A stretch of DNA of 64,000 nucleotides from Bacillaceae bacterium S4-13-56 (lineage in GTDB: Bacteria > Bacillota > Bacilli > Bacillales > JAWJLM01): contig JAWJLM010000006.1 in NCBI GenBank assembly GCA_040191315.1, positions 1 to 64,000 of the forward strand, written 5' to 3'. The position numbers and the translations under genes are program-made. Below the pieces are notes generated by a model. It made no database searches. It was not told the DNA's origin and worked only from the letters and a program-made list of their open reading frames with translations. Below are positions 25,709 through 36,047 of this stretch, one piece after another (position 1 is the first letter of the stretch; each line of letters begins with the position of its first letter).

Positions 25709-27943
25709 TTGAAAGGTCAACTATATTTCCTAGCACTTTTTAGTCTTATTGGGCTCTTAGGTGCTAGGACTACAATTGTCATTTCTATCTTGTTATGGCT
25801 TATTTTTAACCTTTTCCAGCATCAGATAATTTCCAAAAAGTTACTAATCAGTAGTGGCTGTGTTATGCTTTTCTTTTTTATGCTATTTACAAATATCACT
25901 CATGAAAAAGAGAATGTATCATTTGAAAATGGATCTTACCTAACAATCTCAGGAGATGTTAAAACAGTTACTCCTGTAATTGATAATAAATTTAAAGTAC
26001 GTGTAAAAGCTGAAAATAATAGCTTGTGGTTAGTCACCGTTGTATTAGAAAATTCCTCTCTTATTCATCCGAAAATTCTTCCTTTTTCTTCCTGTCAATT
26101 TAGCGGCCTTACTTTTGATATAGAGCATGCAACAAATAGGGGACAATTCAATTATTATAACTACTTAAAGAATCAACAAATTTCTCATACTCTTCTTGTT
26201 TCCTCGCCCGAAACCATTTTATGTAATTCATCAAACAACCCACTATCCTTCATTTATGATTTGAGATTCTCAATTTTAGATTTCTTAAGAAAAAATTTTA
26301 GTGAGAGTACCTCGGCATGGATGGCCGCATTGCTGTTTGGTGAAGATGGATGGATCAATGATGAAGAAAGAGAATTGTTTCAAAAATGGGGTTTATCTCA
26401 CCTTCTAGCTTTGTCTGGTCTTCATGTTGGATATGTGATCCTGTTTTTCTTTTCTATTTCTCTTTACTTCTTAAGAATATCAGTTCAGAGGACACGGTTT
26501 TGGATAGGATTGTTCTTACCTATCTATGGGTTAATGGCTGGATGGGCTGCTCCTATTCAGAGGGCTGTTGGTATGGCTGAAATTGGACTTGTTGGATGGA
26601 AGTGGAGAAAAAAATGGCCATTATTAGATGTTCTTTGCTTTTTCTTTCTTCTTCTGTTGGTCATATCACCCTTCTCCATATACTCTTTAGGGTTTCAGTT
26701 TTCTTATTTAGTTACTTTTTTTCTTTTACTATCCCGTAAGCTTTTTGAAAATACAGGTAAGATGGCGTTGTTATGTAGAATTTCGCTCATTAGTCAACTT
26801 TCACTTCTCCCCCTTCAAATCCATTATTTTTATTCCATTAATCCATTAAGTGTATTTGCAAATATTTGGATGATTCCCTTATTTACCCTTATTCTACTCC
26901 CATTCCTTTTTTTCTTATTAATTACTTCCTCCCTTCCTGTTCTCAAAGATTTCACATTTTTAGATTCGATTTTTGAATGGTTGATCGAAAAGGTTATTTA
27001 TTTGCTAAAGGGTATGGATTACTTATTTCAAGGGGAATGGGTAGTTGGAAATATCCCTATTAGTAGCATATTTTTATATTATGTGTTTTTTATTGGATTT
27101 TTACGTTCTTGGGAAAAAGGTCGAAGTTGGAGTACCTTTCTATTTACTCTAGCTTTTACTGGAACTATTATAGTTGCGTCTGCACTTCCTTATTTATCCA
27201 GCGAGGGTAGTGTGACTGTATTGGATGTAGGGCAAGGAGATACATCTATTATTGAACTTCCTTATAGAAAAGGTATTATTTTAGTGGATGTAAAGGGTGA
27301 TATGGAGGGAAGCTATTCTTATGACAATTTTATTAAACCGTTTCTGAAGTCAAAAGGAATCTCAACTATTGACTCAGTCATCGTAAGTCACTCGGATTTG
27401 GATCACAGTGGAGGACTTCCTTTTTTGCTTAAGGATTTTAAAGTGAATCAAATCGTAAGCAGCCCTTTTTCTTCGCTTATTGCTGAATACAAAAATGTGA
27501 CTGTTGTAAAAGGAAAAGAGACTCTTTCTTGGGCAGGCACAGACTTTTATTTTTGGCATCCTACCACAAAGGAAAAAGATGAAAATGATCAGTCTTTAGT
27601 GTTTTCAGTTGTTTTAGGGGGGAAAAACTGGCTCTTTACGGGAGATATTAGTAAAGAAATGGAGAGTCAATTGATTAGCACGTTTCCAAGTCTTTCGGCA
27701 GATGTTTTAAAAGTATCACACCATGGAAGCAAAACATCAACTTCGGAGGAATTTCTAACACAGATTCAAGCTGACGTGGCCATTATCAGCGTTGGAAGAA
27801 GAAATGGATATGGTCACCCAAGTCCAGAGGTTATTGATCGTTTGAATCAAAGAAGCATGGTTGTTTTAAGAACAGATTTACACGGAATGATAAACTATAT
27901 TTTTGATAAGACTAGTGGAACATTTTTAACTTTTCTTCCATAG
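25709..27943 (+). CDS. comEC: DNA uptake channel protein ComEC
   Basis: 744 residues. Integral membrane channel that takes single-stranded DNA into the cytosol. N-terminal membrane segments and a DUF4131-like domain, then the competence domain (LLALSGLHVGYVILF near 233) and a C-terminal metallo-beta-lactamase-like domain with HSDLDHSGG near 561 and HHGSKTS near 671, the likely nuclease. Start is TTG at 25709 after AAGGGGCGGTG. With comEA, comEB and comER the uptake set is complete here; comG and comK are not in the window. Confidence 0.95.
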   Translation: MKGQLYFLALFSLIGLLGARTTIVISILLWLIFNLFQHQIISKKLLISSGCVMLFFFMLFTNITHEKENVSFENGSYLTISGDVKTVTPVIDNKFKVRVKAENNSLWLVTVVLENSSLIHPKILPFSSCQFSGLTFDIEHATNRGQFNYYNYLKNQQISHTLLVSSPETILCNSSNNPLSFIYDLRFSILDFLRKNFSESTSAWMAALLFGEDGWINDEERELFQKWGLSHLLALSGLHVGYVILFFFSISLYFLRISVQRTRFWIGLFLPIYGLMAGWAAPIQRAVGMAEIGLVGWKWRKKWPLLDVLCFFFLLLLVISPFSIYSLGFQFSYLVTFFLLLSRKLFENTGKMALLCRISLISQLSLLPLQIHYFYSINPLSVFANIWMIPLFTLILLPFLFFLLITSSLPVLKDFTFLDSIFEWLIEKVIYLLKGMDYLFQGEWVVGNIPISSIFLYYVFFIGFLRSWEKGRSWSTFLFTLAFTGTIIVASALPYLSSEGSVTVLDVGQGDTSIIELPYRKGIILVDVKGDMEGSYSYDNFIKPFLKSKGISTIDSVIVSHSDLDHSGGLPFLLKDFKVNQIVSSPFSSLIAEYKNVTVVKGKETLSWAGTDFYFWHPTTKEKDENDQSLVFSVVLGGKNWLFTGDISKEMESQLISTFPSLSADVLKVSHHGSKTSTSEEFLTQIQADVAIISVGRRNGYGHPSPEVIDRLNQRSMVVLRTDLHGMINYIFDKTSGTFLTFLP

Positions 27944-27980
27944 GATAGAAGTAGAGAAAAAAAGTACAAAATTTCAAATT

Positions 27981-28012
27981 TAAAAGAGGCTGTATAATTC
28001 AGCCTCTTTTAT
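27981..28012. terminator. Bidirectional terminator between comEC and yqzM
   Basis: AAAAGAGGCT-N9-AGCCTCTTTT, a perfect 10-bp stem with A/T runs on both sides, between convergent genes. Confidence 0.9.
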
Positions 28013-28019
28013 GGTCATT

Positions 28020-28157
28020 TTAAAATGACCCAGCTACTTCAATCGTGGTAGCAATGAAAAATATGACCATAAAAAATAAAAAGGAATAAAGGAAACCACG
28101 TGCTGAGTCAGCGATATCGTCGTTTCTGGATTGTACATTTTTTTCAAATTCGTTCAT
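28020..28157 (-). CDS. yqzM: YqzM family small membrane protein
   Basis: 45 residues: MNEFEKNVQSRNDD, then one membrane segment (about 22-41). It matches the YqzM family found between comEC and holA in Bacillus; function unknown. GGAGGGG lies seven bases before the ATG. A 10-bp perfect terminator follows. Confidence 0.9.
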   Translation of the reverse strand: MNEFEKNVQSRNDDIADSARGFLYSFLFFMVIFFIATTIEVAGSF

Positions 28158-28224
28158 AGTACCCCTCCTACCAATCTTTAGTATAAGTTAAATATTCTAA
28201 AAAATCCATAGTTAACAAAAGAAA

Positions 28225-28353
28225 AAACGGTATTCATGTAAATGGTTTTCCTAGGATGACAAGAGTTAACACATATAGTTTAATACAATGTGCACAACCT
28301 ATAACTACAAGCGAATACCGTTTGAGGAAAGGATTCCTGGGACCTTTCCTCAA
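28225..28353. repeat. Nested inverted repeats between yqzM and holA
   Basis: AAACGGTATTC (28225-28235) and GAATACCGTTT (28313-28323) are a perfect 11-bp inverted pair 77 bases apart. Beside it lies TTGAGGAAAGG-N10-CCTTTCCTCAA, a perfect 11-bp stem (about 28322-28353). On the minus strand the first pair ends in a T-run (CCGTTTTTTC), as an intrinsic terminator would. Function unknown. Confidence 0.65.
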
Positions 28354-28367
28354 GCGTTTATATAGAT

Positions 28368-28398
28368 AGGGGGAGTGAATTCATTCACTTCCCCATTT
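28368..28398. terminator. Terminator-like palindrome
   Basis: GGGG-AGTGAATTCATTCACT-CCCC with one unpaired base in each arm, followed by ATTTTTC on the plus strand. No plus-strand gene ends just before it, so it may end a small transcript from the inverted-repeat region. Confidence 0.55.
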
Positions 28399-28401
28399 TT
28401 C

Positions 28402-28430
28402 TTGCTCATTTCAAGAATAATGGTTACGAT
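28402..28430 (+). promoter_or_regulatory. Possible SigA promoter for holA
   Basis: TTGCTC, 17-base spacer, TACGAT; 30 bases before the holA start. Confidence 0.45.
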
Positions 28431-28460
28431 AGGAGTATCTTAGAATAAAGGTTGATACAT

Positions 28461-29492
28461 ATGGATTATGTTACAATAATGCAGCAGCTTAAATCAAGGG
28501 AGTACTCTCCACTTTACTTGGTTTACGGAACAGAAAATTTTCTTATAGAGTCGATTCAGAAAACATTAATCGAAAACGTGTTGTCTCCGGACGAAATGGA
28601 TGTCAATTTGTCCATTTATGATTTAGATGAAGTGCCTGTTCAAATCGTAATGGAAGATGCCGAAACCCTTCCTTTTTTTGGTGATAAAAAGGTTATTATA
28701 GCTAAAAATGCTTCCTTCTTTAAAGCAAAACCAGAAAGCATTGTCGAACATCAAATCGAGACTTTAGAGCATTATTTAGAAAATCCATCTGACCTGAGTA
28801 TTGTATTATTCTTGGCACCTTACGAGAAGATTGATGAACGTAAGAAAATTGTTAAGGGATTCAAAAAACATGGTGTCGTTGTTCCGTGTGAGCCATTAAA
28901 AGAGCATGATGTAAAGAAATGGATTGATCGAGAAGCCAAACAGTTAAATTTGCGTCTTGATGATCAAATACCCGAACTGTTGATTACTGAAAATGGCGTT
29001 AATCTAATGAGTATTGGGAATGAAATTCGTAAGATGGGATTGTACGCAGAGGGGGATTATATTACCTTAAAAGATGCAGAAAAAGTTGTTTCAAGAACCC
29101 GCGAAGCATCTGCGTTAAAGATGGTTGACCTGCTTATGAATCAGCAAGTAGTACAAGCAATAGAATGGTTTAAGGATTTAATGAAACAAAATGAAGAACC
29201 AATTGCTTTGCTAGCACTGGTTGCTTATCAATACAGAATAATGCTCCAATCTAAGATCTTGAGAGCTAAAGGTTACCATCAAAGTCAAATTGCACAGCAA
29301 TTAAAAGTGCATCCCTTTGTAGTTAAAATGGCCCTTCAAAGAGAAAGACGATTTTCAAAAGAGTCTCTGCATAGGGCAATGGATTTAATTGCCGAAACCG
29401 ATGCCACTATAAAAAGAGGGATAATGGAGCCGGTGTTAGCCTTTGAATTGATGATTATGAAGCTTGCTCAAACAACCGAGGAAAAAATATAA
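28461..29492 (+). CDS. holA: DNA polymerase III delta subunit
   Basis: 343 residues, YqeN in B. subtilis. Part of the clamp loader that opens the beta clamp. The N-terminal segment YSPLYLVYGTENFLIE is typical, the middle AAA+-like region lacks a P-loop as expected for delta, and the C-terminal collar domain contains LLALVAYQYRIMLQ. Start ATG 28461 lies nine bases after AAAGG; an in-frame TTG at 28452 is less likely. Confidence 0.94.
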   Translation: MDYVTIMQQLKSREYSPLYLVYGTENFLIESIQKTLIENVLSPDEMDVNLSIYDLDEVPVQIVMEDAETLPFFGDKKVIIAKNASFFKAKPESIVEHQIETLEHYLENPSDLSIVLFLAPYEKIDERKKIVKGFKKHGVVVPCEPLKEHDVKKWIDREAKQLNLRLDDQIPELLITENGVNLMSIGNEIRKMGLYAEGDYITLKDAEKVVSRTREASALKMVDLLMNQQVVQAIEWFKDLMKQNEEPIALLALVAYQYRIMLQSKILRAKGYHQSQIAQQLKVHPFVVKMALQRERRFSKESLHRAMDLIAETDATIKRGIMEPVLAFELMIMKLAQTTEEKI

Positions 29493-29518
29493 TTGTAGAC
29501 GTTAAGAAAAGCGCAAGC

Positions 29519-29608
29519 ACCTTAGAAGAAGGTGGAGGACGGCCGCTGATTGAAGTTTCGCTTTATCATCTTTCGAAATAGGGAACCCATTTTTCACTCC
29601 GACTTATA
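29519..29608. repeat. Partial copy of family B tail plus segment C2
   Basis: GGACGGCCGCTGATTGAAGTTTC resembles the right arm of the family B repeat but lacks the matching left arm, so the hairpin is lost. It is followed by GGGAACCCATTTTTCAC, also seen at 23262-23302. Confidence 0.55.
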
Positions 29609-29613
29609 GATAT

Positions 29614-29645
29614 AAAAAGACGACCCAGATTGGGTCGTTTTTATT
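29614..29645. terminator. Bidirectional terminator between holA and rpsT
   Basis: CGACCCA-GAT-TGGGTCG with AAAAAGA before and TTTTTATTT after, between convergent genes. Confidence 0.85.
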
Positions 29646-29688
29646 TGCCATTATTTTATATTGAGTCATAAAAGGGATTAGAGTGCCA

Positions 29689-29955
29689 TTAAGCTCCTAA
29701 ACCATTAACCTTTTTAGTTAGGCGAGCTTTTTGACGGCTAGCATTATTTTTGTGAATCAAGCCCTTTTGTGCAGCCTTGTCAATCTTCTTAATAGCAGTA
29801 CTTAATGCTTCCTTTGCAGAAGTAGCATTGTTTTCTGTAACAAGAGTTTCTACACGTTTAACCGCGCTTCTCATGTCAGACTTTTCACTGTGATTTTGCG
29901 AACGGTGTCCATTGCTAGTCTTCACTCGTTTGATAGCAGATTTGATATTTGGCAT
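29689..29955 (-). CDS. rpsT: 30S ribosomal protein S20
   Basis: 88 residues, rich in Lys and Arg. Opens [13 protein letters not shown] and ends in [17 protein letters not shown], the usual S20 pattern. It binds 16S rRNA early in 30S assembly. A strong GGGAGGTGA is followed by the ATG. Single gene, convergent with holA and divergent from gpr. Confidence 0.97.
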   Translation of the reverse strand: MPNIKSAIKRVKTSNGHRSQNHSEKSDMRSAVKRVETLVTENNATSAKEALSTAIKKIDKAAQKGLIHKNNASRQKARLTKKVNGLGA

Positions 29956-30200
29956 CTTCTTTCACCTCCCTAACCTACTTGAACCATACATAAGTATACA
30001 GGTTTCTCATCAGAATACTTGTACAACCTATAAAAGCTGAAGTCGATGTATGTCGATACTATCACTTTTCATTTTGCGGATAGTTGAACAAATGACATTT
30101 TACCAAACTGGAAGGAACTTTTCAATAGGAAGTTGTATGGAGACAAAAGGTATGTTCTTTTTCTAAAGAGGAAAAGCTAATGAGAGTAGGAGGCGATCAT

Positions 30201-31307
30201 ATGTTAGATGATAAATATCAAATTCGGACAGATCTAGCAGTTGAAGCAAAAGAGATGGTGGAAGAACAGCAAATAAAGGAAAAAGAGAAATCCGATGATG
30301 GTATTTTGGGTGTCCATGTAGATGAGCGTGAAGATGAAGACATCACGATTACTAAAGTAACAATTGAAGAGGAAGCTGCTGAAAAATTAGGTAAAAAAGC
30401 AGGTCACTATGTCACCATTGAAACCCAAGGCATTCGAAAACAGGATACTCCTCTCCAAGAACATGCATCCAGAGTATTATCAAAGGAACTAAGAGCTTTT
30501 TTCAAAAATCTCAACATTAAAGATGATGCCACTGCACTTGTTGTTGGATTAGGAAATTGGAATGTAACTCCAGACGCCTTAGGGCCAATGGCTATTGAAA
30601 AAATTATGATTACAAAACATCTGTTCACTTTGCAACCTCAAAATGTCCAAGAGGGATATCGACCAGTAGCTTCATTGACCCCAGGAGTTATGGGGCTGAC
30701 TGGAATTGAAACCAGTGACATTATTCATGGAGTAATAGAAAAAGTAAAGCCGGATTTTGTGATTGCTATAGATGCGTTAGCTTCTCGATCAATAGAACGT
30801 GTGAATTCAACGATCCAAATCTCTGATACGGGAATTCACCCTGGTTCAGGAGTGGGAAATAAGAGAAGAGAGTTAAGTAAGGATACGTTAGGAATTCCTG
30901 TTATTGCCATAGGAGTACCTACGGTTGTTGATGCAGTAACCATTACAAGCGATACGATTGATTATGTATTTAAGCATTTTGGAAGAGAAATGAAGGAAAA
31001 AGATAAACCATCCAAATCATTGCTACCTGCAGGAATGACGTTTGGAGAAAAAAGAAAATTAACAGATGAAGATCTCCCGCCCGAAGAACATAGGGCAGCT
31101 CTGTTTGGGATGATTGGTGGATTGTCCGAAGAAGATAAACGTCAGTTAATTCAAGAGGTACTATCGCCGCTTGGTCATAATTTAATGGTGACTCCAAAGG
31201 AAGTGGATGGTTTTATTGAAGATATGGCTCATGTCATTGCAAGCGGCCTAAATGGAGCTCTTCATGACCAAGTATATGAGGAAAATCAAGATTCCTATAC
31301 CCGATAA
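30201..31307 (+). CDS. gpr: Germination protease GPR
   Basis: 368 residues. Degrades the small acid-soluble spore proteins on germination. The N-terminal pro-segment ends in [11 protein letters not shown], where the zymogen of B. megaterium is cut after the Asp. Conserved blocks: [44 protein letters not shown] and [13 protein letters not shown]. Start ATG 30201 behind TAGGAGG; an ATG at 30180 lies upstream of that site. SigG control is expected from B. subtilis. A possible element, GTATG-N17-CATTTTG near 30047-30075, fits only loosely. Confidence 0.96.
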   Translation: MLDDKYQIRTDLAVEAKEMVEEQQIKEKEKSDDGILGVHVDEREDEDITITKVTIEEEAAEKLGKKAGHYVTIETQGIRKQDTPLQEHASRVLSKELRAFFKNLNIKDDATALVVGLGNWNVTPDALGPMAIEKIMITKHLFTLQPQNVQEGYRPVASLTPGVMGLTGIETSDIIHGVIEKVKPDFVIAIDALASRSIERVNSTIQISDTGIHPGSGVGNKRRELSKDTLGIPVIAIGVPTVVDAVTITSDTIDYVFKHFGREMKEKDKPSKSLLPAGMTFGEKRKLTDEDLPPEEHRAALFGMIGGLSEEDKRQLIQEVLSPLGHNLMVTPKEVDGFIEDMAHVIASGLNGALHDQVYEENQDSYTR

Positions 31308-31379
31308 AAAAGGTTCTACTTCTCAATGACTTTTCATAGAATCTATTAGATTCACTAGAGTCACGAGAGGAGAACAATA

Positions 31380-32555
31380 ATGAAAGGGATCGGATTATAC
31401 CGGAGGAAATCAAAATGGAGAAAACTGAGTAAAAATGGTTCTGTATACATGATATCGTTTTTAATATTGTTTTTTTTAATAGGCGTCCTAACTGCTTTAA
31501 AGCCAGCACTTCAAATAACTTCGGAAAAAATAGAAAAATGGACAAGCTCAATTGATGGAACCTCGTTTCTCTATTTGATGCAGCAAGAGAATAAAATATT
31601 TTCTTATGCATTTCCAGAGAATATACCGGAAGTCAGTGTGACAAAAGTAGCTTTCCAATTAGCTACTCAAGTTAAACCAACAGATCCCAGGACATTTTTG
31701 GGGAGGGAATTGCCAGGAGTTTCAACCTATAACGAACAAATTATTGTTGCAGGGGAAGGAACAGATTACACGACAATGCCTATAGAGTCTTCCCCTCCTT
31801 TTGAAGTGTTAGATCAAAACCGGGTGGCAAATGTTGATGAAAGTTTGCTGCATGAAGAGGAGGATACCCCTCATCATGCCCAAGGTAATACACTTGGAAA
31901 GCCGACTGTCTTTGTCTATCAATCACATAATCGAGAATCTTTTCTCCCCCATTTGCCAAAAGGTACAGAACCAAATTCAGCTGTTCATAAAGAAGTGAAC
32001 ATCTCCTTAGTTGGGAAACGTTTTTCAAAGAAGTTAGAAGAAAACGGAATCCCCACTGAATATAGTAACAAAGATATCCCCAATTTATTAAAACAAATGG
32101 GGTTACAATATTTTGAATCTTATTCCGCTAGTCGAGAAATGGTTACTGAGGCTTTAGCACAAAATAAATCTCTATCGTATTTGATTGATTTTCATAGAGA
32201 CAGTCAAAGATATGAAACAACAACTACTGAGATAAATGGACAAAAATATGCACGAACGATGTTTGTCATTGGTGGAGAAAATGAAGGATATGAAAAAAAT
32301 TTATCATTGGCAATGAAACTTCATGAGAAACTTCAAGAAAAGTATCCTGGACTAAGTCGAGGAGTAATCACGAAAAAAGGTGCCTATACAGATGGAAAGT
32401 TTAATCAAGATTTATCCCAAAATTCTATTTTGGTTGAAGTTGGGGGAATAGATAATAGTCTCGAAGAACTTTATCGAACGGCAGATGTCTTTGCAGACCT
32501 ATTCAGTGAATTCTATTTTGATGCGGAAATGGTCTCAGGGCAAAAGGAGGAATAA
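31380..32555 (+). CDS. spoIIP: Stage II sporulation protein P
   Basis: 391 residues. Cell wall hydrolase (amidase and endopeptidase) working with SpoIID and SpoIIM to thin septal peptidoglycan during engulfment. One membrane segment (about residues 21-42), then an extracytoplasmic linker and a catalytic domain with QSHNRESFLPH near 180, LIDFHRDS near 265 and VEVGG near 355, which supply the zinc ligands and catalytic Glu. GAGAGGAGAAC precedes the ATG. It follows gpr by 72 bases, as in B. subtilis. Confidence 0.95.
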   Translation: MKGIGLYRRKSKWRKLSKNGSVYMISFLILFFLIGVLTALKPALQITSEKIEKWTSSIDGTSFLYLMQQENKIFSYAFPENIPEVSVTKVAFQLATQVKPTDPRTFLGRELPGVSTYNEQIIVAGEGTDYTTMPIESSPPFEVLDQNRVANVDESLLHEEEDTPHHAQGNTLGKPTVFVYQSHNRESFLPHLPKGTEPNSAVHKEVNISLVGKRFSKKLEENGIPTEYSNKDIPNLLKQMGLQYFESYSASREMVTEALAQNKSLSYLIDFHRDSQRYETTTTEINGQKYARTMFVIGGENEGYEKNLSLAMKLHEKLQEKYPGLSRGVITKKGAYTDGKFNQDLSQNSILVEVGGIDNSLEELYRTADVFADLFSEFYFDAEMVSGQKEE

Positions 32556-32556
32556 T

Positions 32557-32919
32557 ATGACACGGTTTATCATTTGGATGTTAACCCTTATAAGTCTGTT
32601 TCTTTTTGGAGTTATTTTTGGAATTAACCAAGCTAGTCAAGGAATCCTTTCCATCAAAGGTTATGAAGGTGGAAATTGGACGGAAGCTGTCCAAGTTAAA
32701 GACAATGTGAAAGGAGAAACAAATGATGAGTCCTATGTCGTTGAAGTAATGGGAAAAACATTTGAACAGCAATCTTTAAAAGAAAAGCAGTCTATCTACC
32801 AAACGAACTATGAGGAAACAACTACTCAAAAGATTGCCGGCACTTTTCAAAAAACAGTCCAATGGGGATATAACCAGCTCGTATTTATAATGCATGAGGT
32901 TGCAGGACTGCTTTTCTAA
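32557..32919 (+). CDS. yqxA: YqxA family protein
   Basis: 120 residues with an N-terminal membrane segment (about 5-25), a polar middle and a C-terminal amphipathic helix. Matches the DUF3679/YqxA family located between spoIIP and lepA in Bacillus; function unknown. ATG 32557 lies one base after the spoIIP stop with AAAAGGAGG just before, so the two genes are coupled. Confidence 0.86.
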   Translation: MTRFIIWMLTLISLFLFGVIFGINQASQGILSIKGYEGGNWTEAVQVKDNVKGETNDESYVVEVMGKTFEQQSLKEKQSIYQTNYEETTTQKIAGTFQKTVQWGYNQLVFIMHEVAGLLF

Positions 32920-32939
32920 AAGGGATCCTCCTATTTTCA

Positions 32940-32968
32940 TTGAATCTTAGGTAGGCAATTGCTATAAT
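32940..32968 (+). promoter_or_regulatory. SigA promoter for lepA
   Basis: TTGAAT (32940-32945), 17-base spacer, TATAAT (32963-32968), 40 bases before the lepA ATG. Confidence 0.75.
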
Positions 32969-33008
32969 CAATGCGAGCCATTGTGCTGAAAAGTAGGAGT
33001 GATCATCA

Positions 33009-34820
33009 ATGCCGAATAATAAAAAGAGGCAAGTTAGGAATTTTTCCATTATCGCTCATATTGACCATGGGAAATCTACCCTTGCTGATCGAATATTAGA
33101 AAAGACGAAAGCGTTAACCCAACGTGAAATGAAAGAACAATTTCTTGATGCGATGGACTTGGAAAGAGAACGAGGAATTACCATTAAGTTAAATGCTGTA
33201 CAATTAAAATATACTTCTAAAGATAATGAAGAGTATATTTTTCATTTAATTGATACCCCAGGACATGTTGACTTTACGTATGAAGTATCCCGAAGTTTAG
33301 CTGCTTGTGAAGGAGCTATACTTGTCGTAGATGCTGTTCAGGGGATTGAAGCACAAACATTGGCCAATGTATACTTGGCATTGGATAATGATTTAGAAAT
33401 AATTCCTGTTATTAATAAAATTGATCTTCCAAGTGCAGACCCTGAGCGTGTAAAAAAAGAGCTAGAGGATATCATAGGCCTTGACGGAGATGACGCTATA
33501 TTAGCTTCAGCTAAAGCAGGGATTGGAATTGAAGAAATTTTAGAAGCGATTGTTGAAAGGGTTCCAGAACCTGCTGGTGACCCGGATGCACCGTTGAAAG
33601 CATTAATTTTTGACTCTTTATATGACCCTTATCGTGGTGTTGTTGCCTACGTTTGTGTCAAAGAGGGCACGGTTAAAGTTGGAGATAAAATAAAAATGAT
33701 GGCGACTGGTAAAGAATTTGAAGTCAATGAAGTCGGGGTGTTTAATCCAAAGCCAGTACCACTAAAAGAATTAACAGTTGGAGATGTAGGTTACCTAACA
33801 GCTTCCATTAAGAATGTGGGAGATACCAGAGTTGGGGATACCGTAACCCACGCAAAGAGACCAGCAAGTGGACCATTACCGGGGTATAGACGATTGAATC
33901 CTATGGTTTATTGTGGACTCTATCCAGTAGAATCAAATAAATACAATGATTTGCGTGAGGCACTTGAAAGATTAGAATTAAATGATTCATCTCTTCAATA
34001 TGAGGCTGAAACCTCTCAAGCTTTAGGATTTGGTTTCCGATGTGGATTTTTAGGATTGTTGCATATGGAAATTATCCAGGAAAGAATTGAAAGAGAATTT
34101 AAAATCGATTTAATTACTACTGCTCCAAGTGTTATTTATCAGGTGGAATTAACCGATGGATCGGAGCAAAGAATTGATAATCCATCCTTTATGCCGGATT
34201 CACAAAAAATCAAAGAAATTCATGAGCCTTATGTGAAGGCTTCTATCATGGTTCCGAATGAGTATGTTGGTCCGGTTATGGAAATCTGTCAAAGAAAACG
34301 AGGAGATTTCATAACGATGGATTATTTGGACGATATTCGAGTAAATATTTTGTATGAAATTCCATTGTCTGAAATCGTCTATGACTTTTTTGACCAACTG
34401 AAATCTCAAACTAAGGGATATGCTTCCTTTGATTATGAGCTCATTGGATATAAAGCTTCCAAATTAGTGAAAATGGATATTCTTTTAAATGGAGAAACCA
34501 TTGATGCACTTTCTTTTATTGTTCATCAAGATTTCTCGTACGATCGTGGAAAAATGATCGTGGAAAAATTAAAAGAGTTAATTCCAAGACAGCAATTTGA
34601 AGTTCCTATTCAGGCTGCTATTGGAAATAAAATCGTTGCGAGGTCCACGATTAAAGCAATGCGTAAAAACGTATTAGCAAAATGTTATGGTGGAGATATC
34701 TCTCGTAAGAGGAAGCTTTTAGAAAAGCAAAAAGAAGGCAAGAAGCGGATGAAAATGGTTGGATCTGTTGAGGTTCCACAAGAAGCATTTATGGCTGTAT
34801 TACAAATGGATGATCATTAA
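33009..34820 (+). CDS. lepA: Elongation factor 4 (LepA)
   Basis: 603 residues. Translational GTPase, linked to back-translocation and to initiation or 30S assembly. G1 AHIDHGKST near 17-25, G3 DTPGH near 84, G4 NKID near 138. The C-terminal LepA-specific domain includes [30 protein letters not shown] precedes the ATG. Confidence 0.97.
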   Translation: MPNNKKRQVRNFSIIAHIDHGKSTLADRILEKTKALTQREMKEQFLDAMDLERERGITIKLNAVQLKYTSKDNEEYIFHLIDTPGHVDFTYEVSRSLAACEGAILVVDAVQGIEAQTLANVYLALDNDLEIIPVINKIDLPSADPERVKKELEDIIGLDGDDAILASAKAGIGIEEILEAIVERVPEPAGDPDAPLKALIFDSLYDPYRGVVAYVCVKEGTVKVGDKIKMMATGKEFEVNEVGVFNPKPVPLKELTVGDVGYLTASIKNVGDTRVGDTVTHAKRPASGPLPGYRRLNPMVYCGLYPVESNKYNDLREALERLELNDSSLQYEAETSQALGFGFRCGFLGLLHMEIIQERIEREFKIDLITTAPSVIYQVELTDGSEQRIDNPSFMPDSQKIKEIHEPYVKASIMVPNEYVGPVMEICQRKRGDFITMDYLDDIRVNILYEIPLSEIVYDFFDQLKSQTKGYASFDYELIGYKASKLVKMDILLNGETIDALSFIVHQDFSYDRGKMIVEKLKELIPRQQFEVPIQAAIGNKIVARSTIKAMRKNVLAKCYGGDISRKRKLLEKQKEGKKRMKMVGSVEVPQEAFMAVLQMDDH

Positions 34821-34835
34821 TGAAATACAAGAGGA

Positions 34836-34874
34836 TCGAGGAACCGCAGGATATATGTCTTGCGGTTTCCTTAT
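34836..34874 (+). terminator. Terminator-like hairpin between lepA and hemW
   Basis: GGAACCGCA pairs with TGCGGTTTCC, one bulged base, 12-base loop; the T-run after it is short (TTAT). It may allow read-through into hemW. Confidence 0.5.
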
Positions 34875-34898
34875 ACTGTAAGAAGGAAGAGGATAGAA

Positions 34899-36026
34899 AT
34901 GATAAGAGCGGCCTATGTACACGTACCTTTTTGTCGATATTTATGTCATTATTGTGATTTTACAAAAATGTATTATCAAAAAGAACTAGCAGATCAATAT
35001 ATAAATACTTTAAAAATGGAAATTCAAAGGAAAAAGCAACAGGTGGATTATGGCCCTTTGAAGACATTATATATTGGTGGGGGAACTCCATCAGCCCTCA
35101 CACCAGACCAATTAACCAAATTGTTTTCTCTGCTACGGGAGCAATTTACACTTGAATCAGGAGCAGAATTTACAGTCGAAGCAAATCCTGACGATTTTTC
35201 TGATGAAAAAATAAGGGTGTTCCATGAATATGGTGTGAATCGGGTTTCCTTAGGTGTCCAAAGTTTCGAGGAAAATTTGCTTGAACAGTTAGGACGAAAA
35301 CATACGAAGCAAGATATATATCGATCGATTGATTTTCTAAGAAAAATAGGGATCTCAAATATCTCATTGGACTTGATGGCGGGGTTGCCTGGTCAGACGT
35401 TAAAAAGTTTTGAAACTAGTGTAGACGAGGCACTTTCTTTCAATCTCCCTCATTATTCAACCTACCTTTTGCAAATCGAACCAAAAACAATTTTTTATCT
35501 GAAATATAAAGAAGGGAAATTATCAAAGCCACCCGAAGATTTGGAAGTGGATATGTACCATTTGCTTGTCTCAAAAATGAAAGAGCATGGTATGGATCAA
35601 TATGAAATTAGTAATTTTTCTAAAAAAGGTTTCGAGAGTAAGCATAATCTTACGTATTGGAATAATGGATATTACTTTGGATTCGGACCAGGGGCTCATG
35701 GGTATCACCCTGGGAAACGAATTGTTAATATGAGACCAGTTAATCATTATATAAAATCAGAGGGAGAAGCAGTCTTAGAGGAAATTCCTATAAGTAGGAA
35801 TGAACAGATTGAAGAGGAAATGTTTTTAGGATTGCGGAAAAATCAAGGGGTATCTTTAACAAAATTTAAAAAGAAATTTGGGGAAGATGCTACCGTATTG
35901 TTTCATCAACCTATCTCTAAGTTACAAAATAGAGGTTTACTTGAACTTGAGGAAGGATTCTTACGTTTAACTGAAACTGGCAGATTAATCAGCAATGAAG
36001 TGTTTCTAGAGTTTCTATTATCGTAA
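34899..36026 (+). CDS. hemW: Heme chaperone HemW (radical SAM)
   Basis: 375 residues. It was once named oxygen-independent coproporphyrinogen oxidase, but HemW-type proteins bind and deliver heme. Radical SAM cysteines C12, C16, C19 (CRYLCHYC). The GGGTPS motif is near 62, and there is no HemN-specific N-terminal extension. Start ATG 34899 after AAGGAAGAGG; the ATG at 34860 lies within the hairpin region before it. Confidence 0.93.
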   Translation: MIRAAYVHVPFCRYLCHYCDFTKMYYQKELADQYINTLKMEIQRKKQQVDYGPLKTLYIGGGTPSALTPDQLTKLFSLLREQFTLESGAEFTVEANPDDFSDEKIRVFHEYGVNRVSLGVQSFEENLLEQLGRKHTKQDIYRSIDFLRKIGISNISLDLMAGLPGQTLKSFETSVDEALSFNLPHYSTYLLQIEPKTIFYLKYKEGKLSKPPEDLEVDMYHLLVSKMKEHGMDQYEISNFSKKGFESKHNLTYWNNGYYFGFGPGAHGYHPGKRIVNMRPVNHYIKSEGEAVLEEIPISRNEQIEEEMFLGLRKNQGVSLTKFKKKFGEDATVLFHQPISKLQNRGLLELEEGFLRLTETGRLISNEVFLEFLLS

Positions 36027-36047
36027 AAGAATTTCAATGTATTCTCG

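Noticed and set aside
28225-28353. Inverted-repeat region as a tRNA gene
   Set aside because: The stems do not fit a cloverleaf and there is no TTCGANTC-type T-loop or CCA end.
31234-31611. 125-codon minus-strand frame over the gpr-spoIIP junction
   Set aside because: Overlaps two solid genes, with no start signal or recognised domain.
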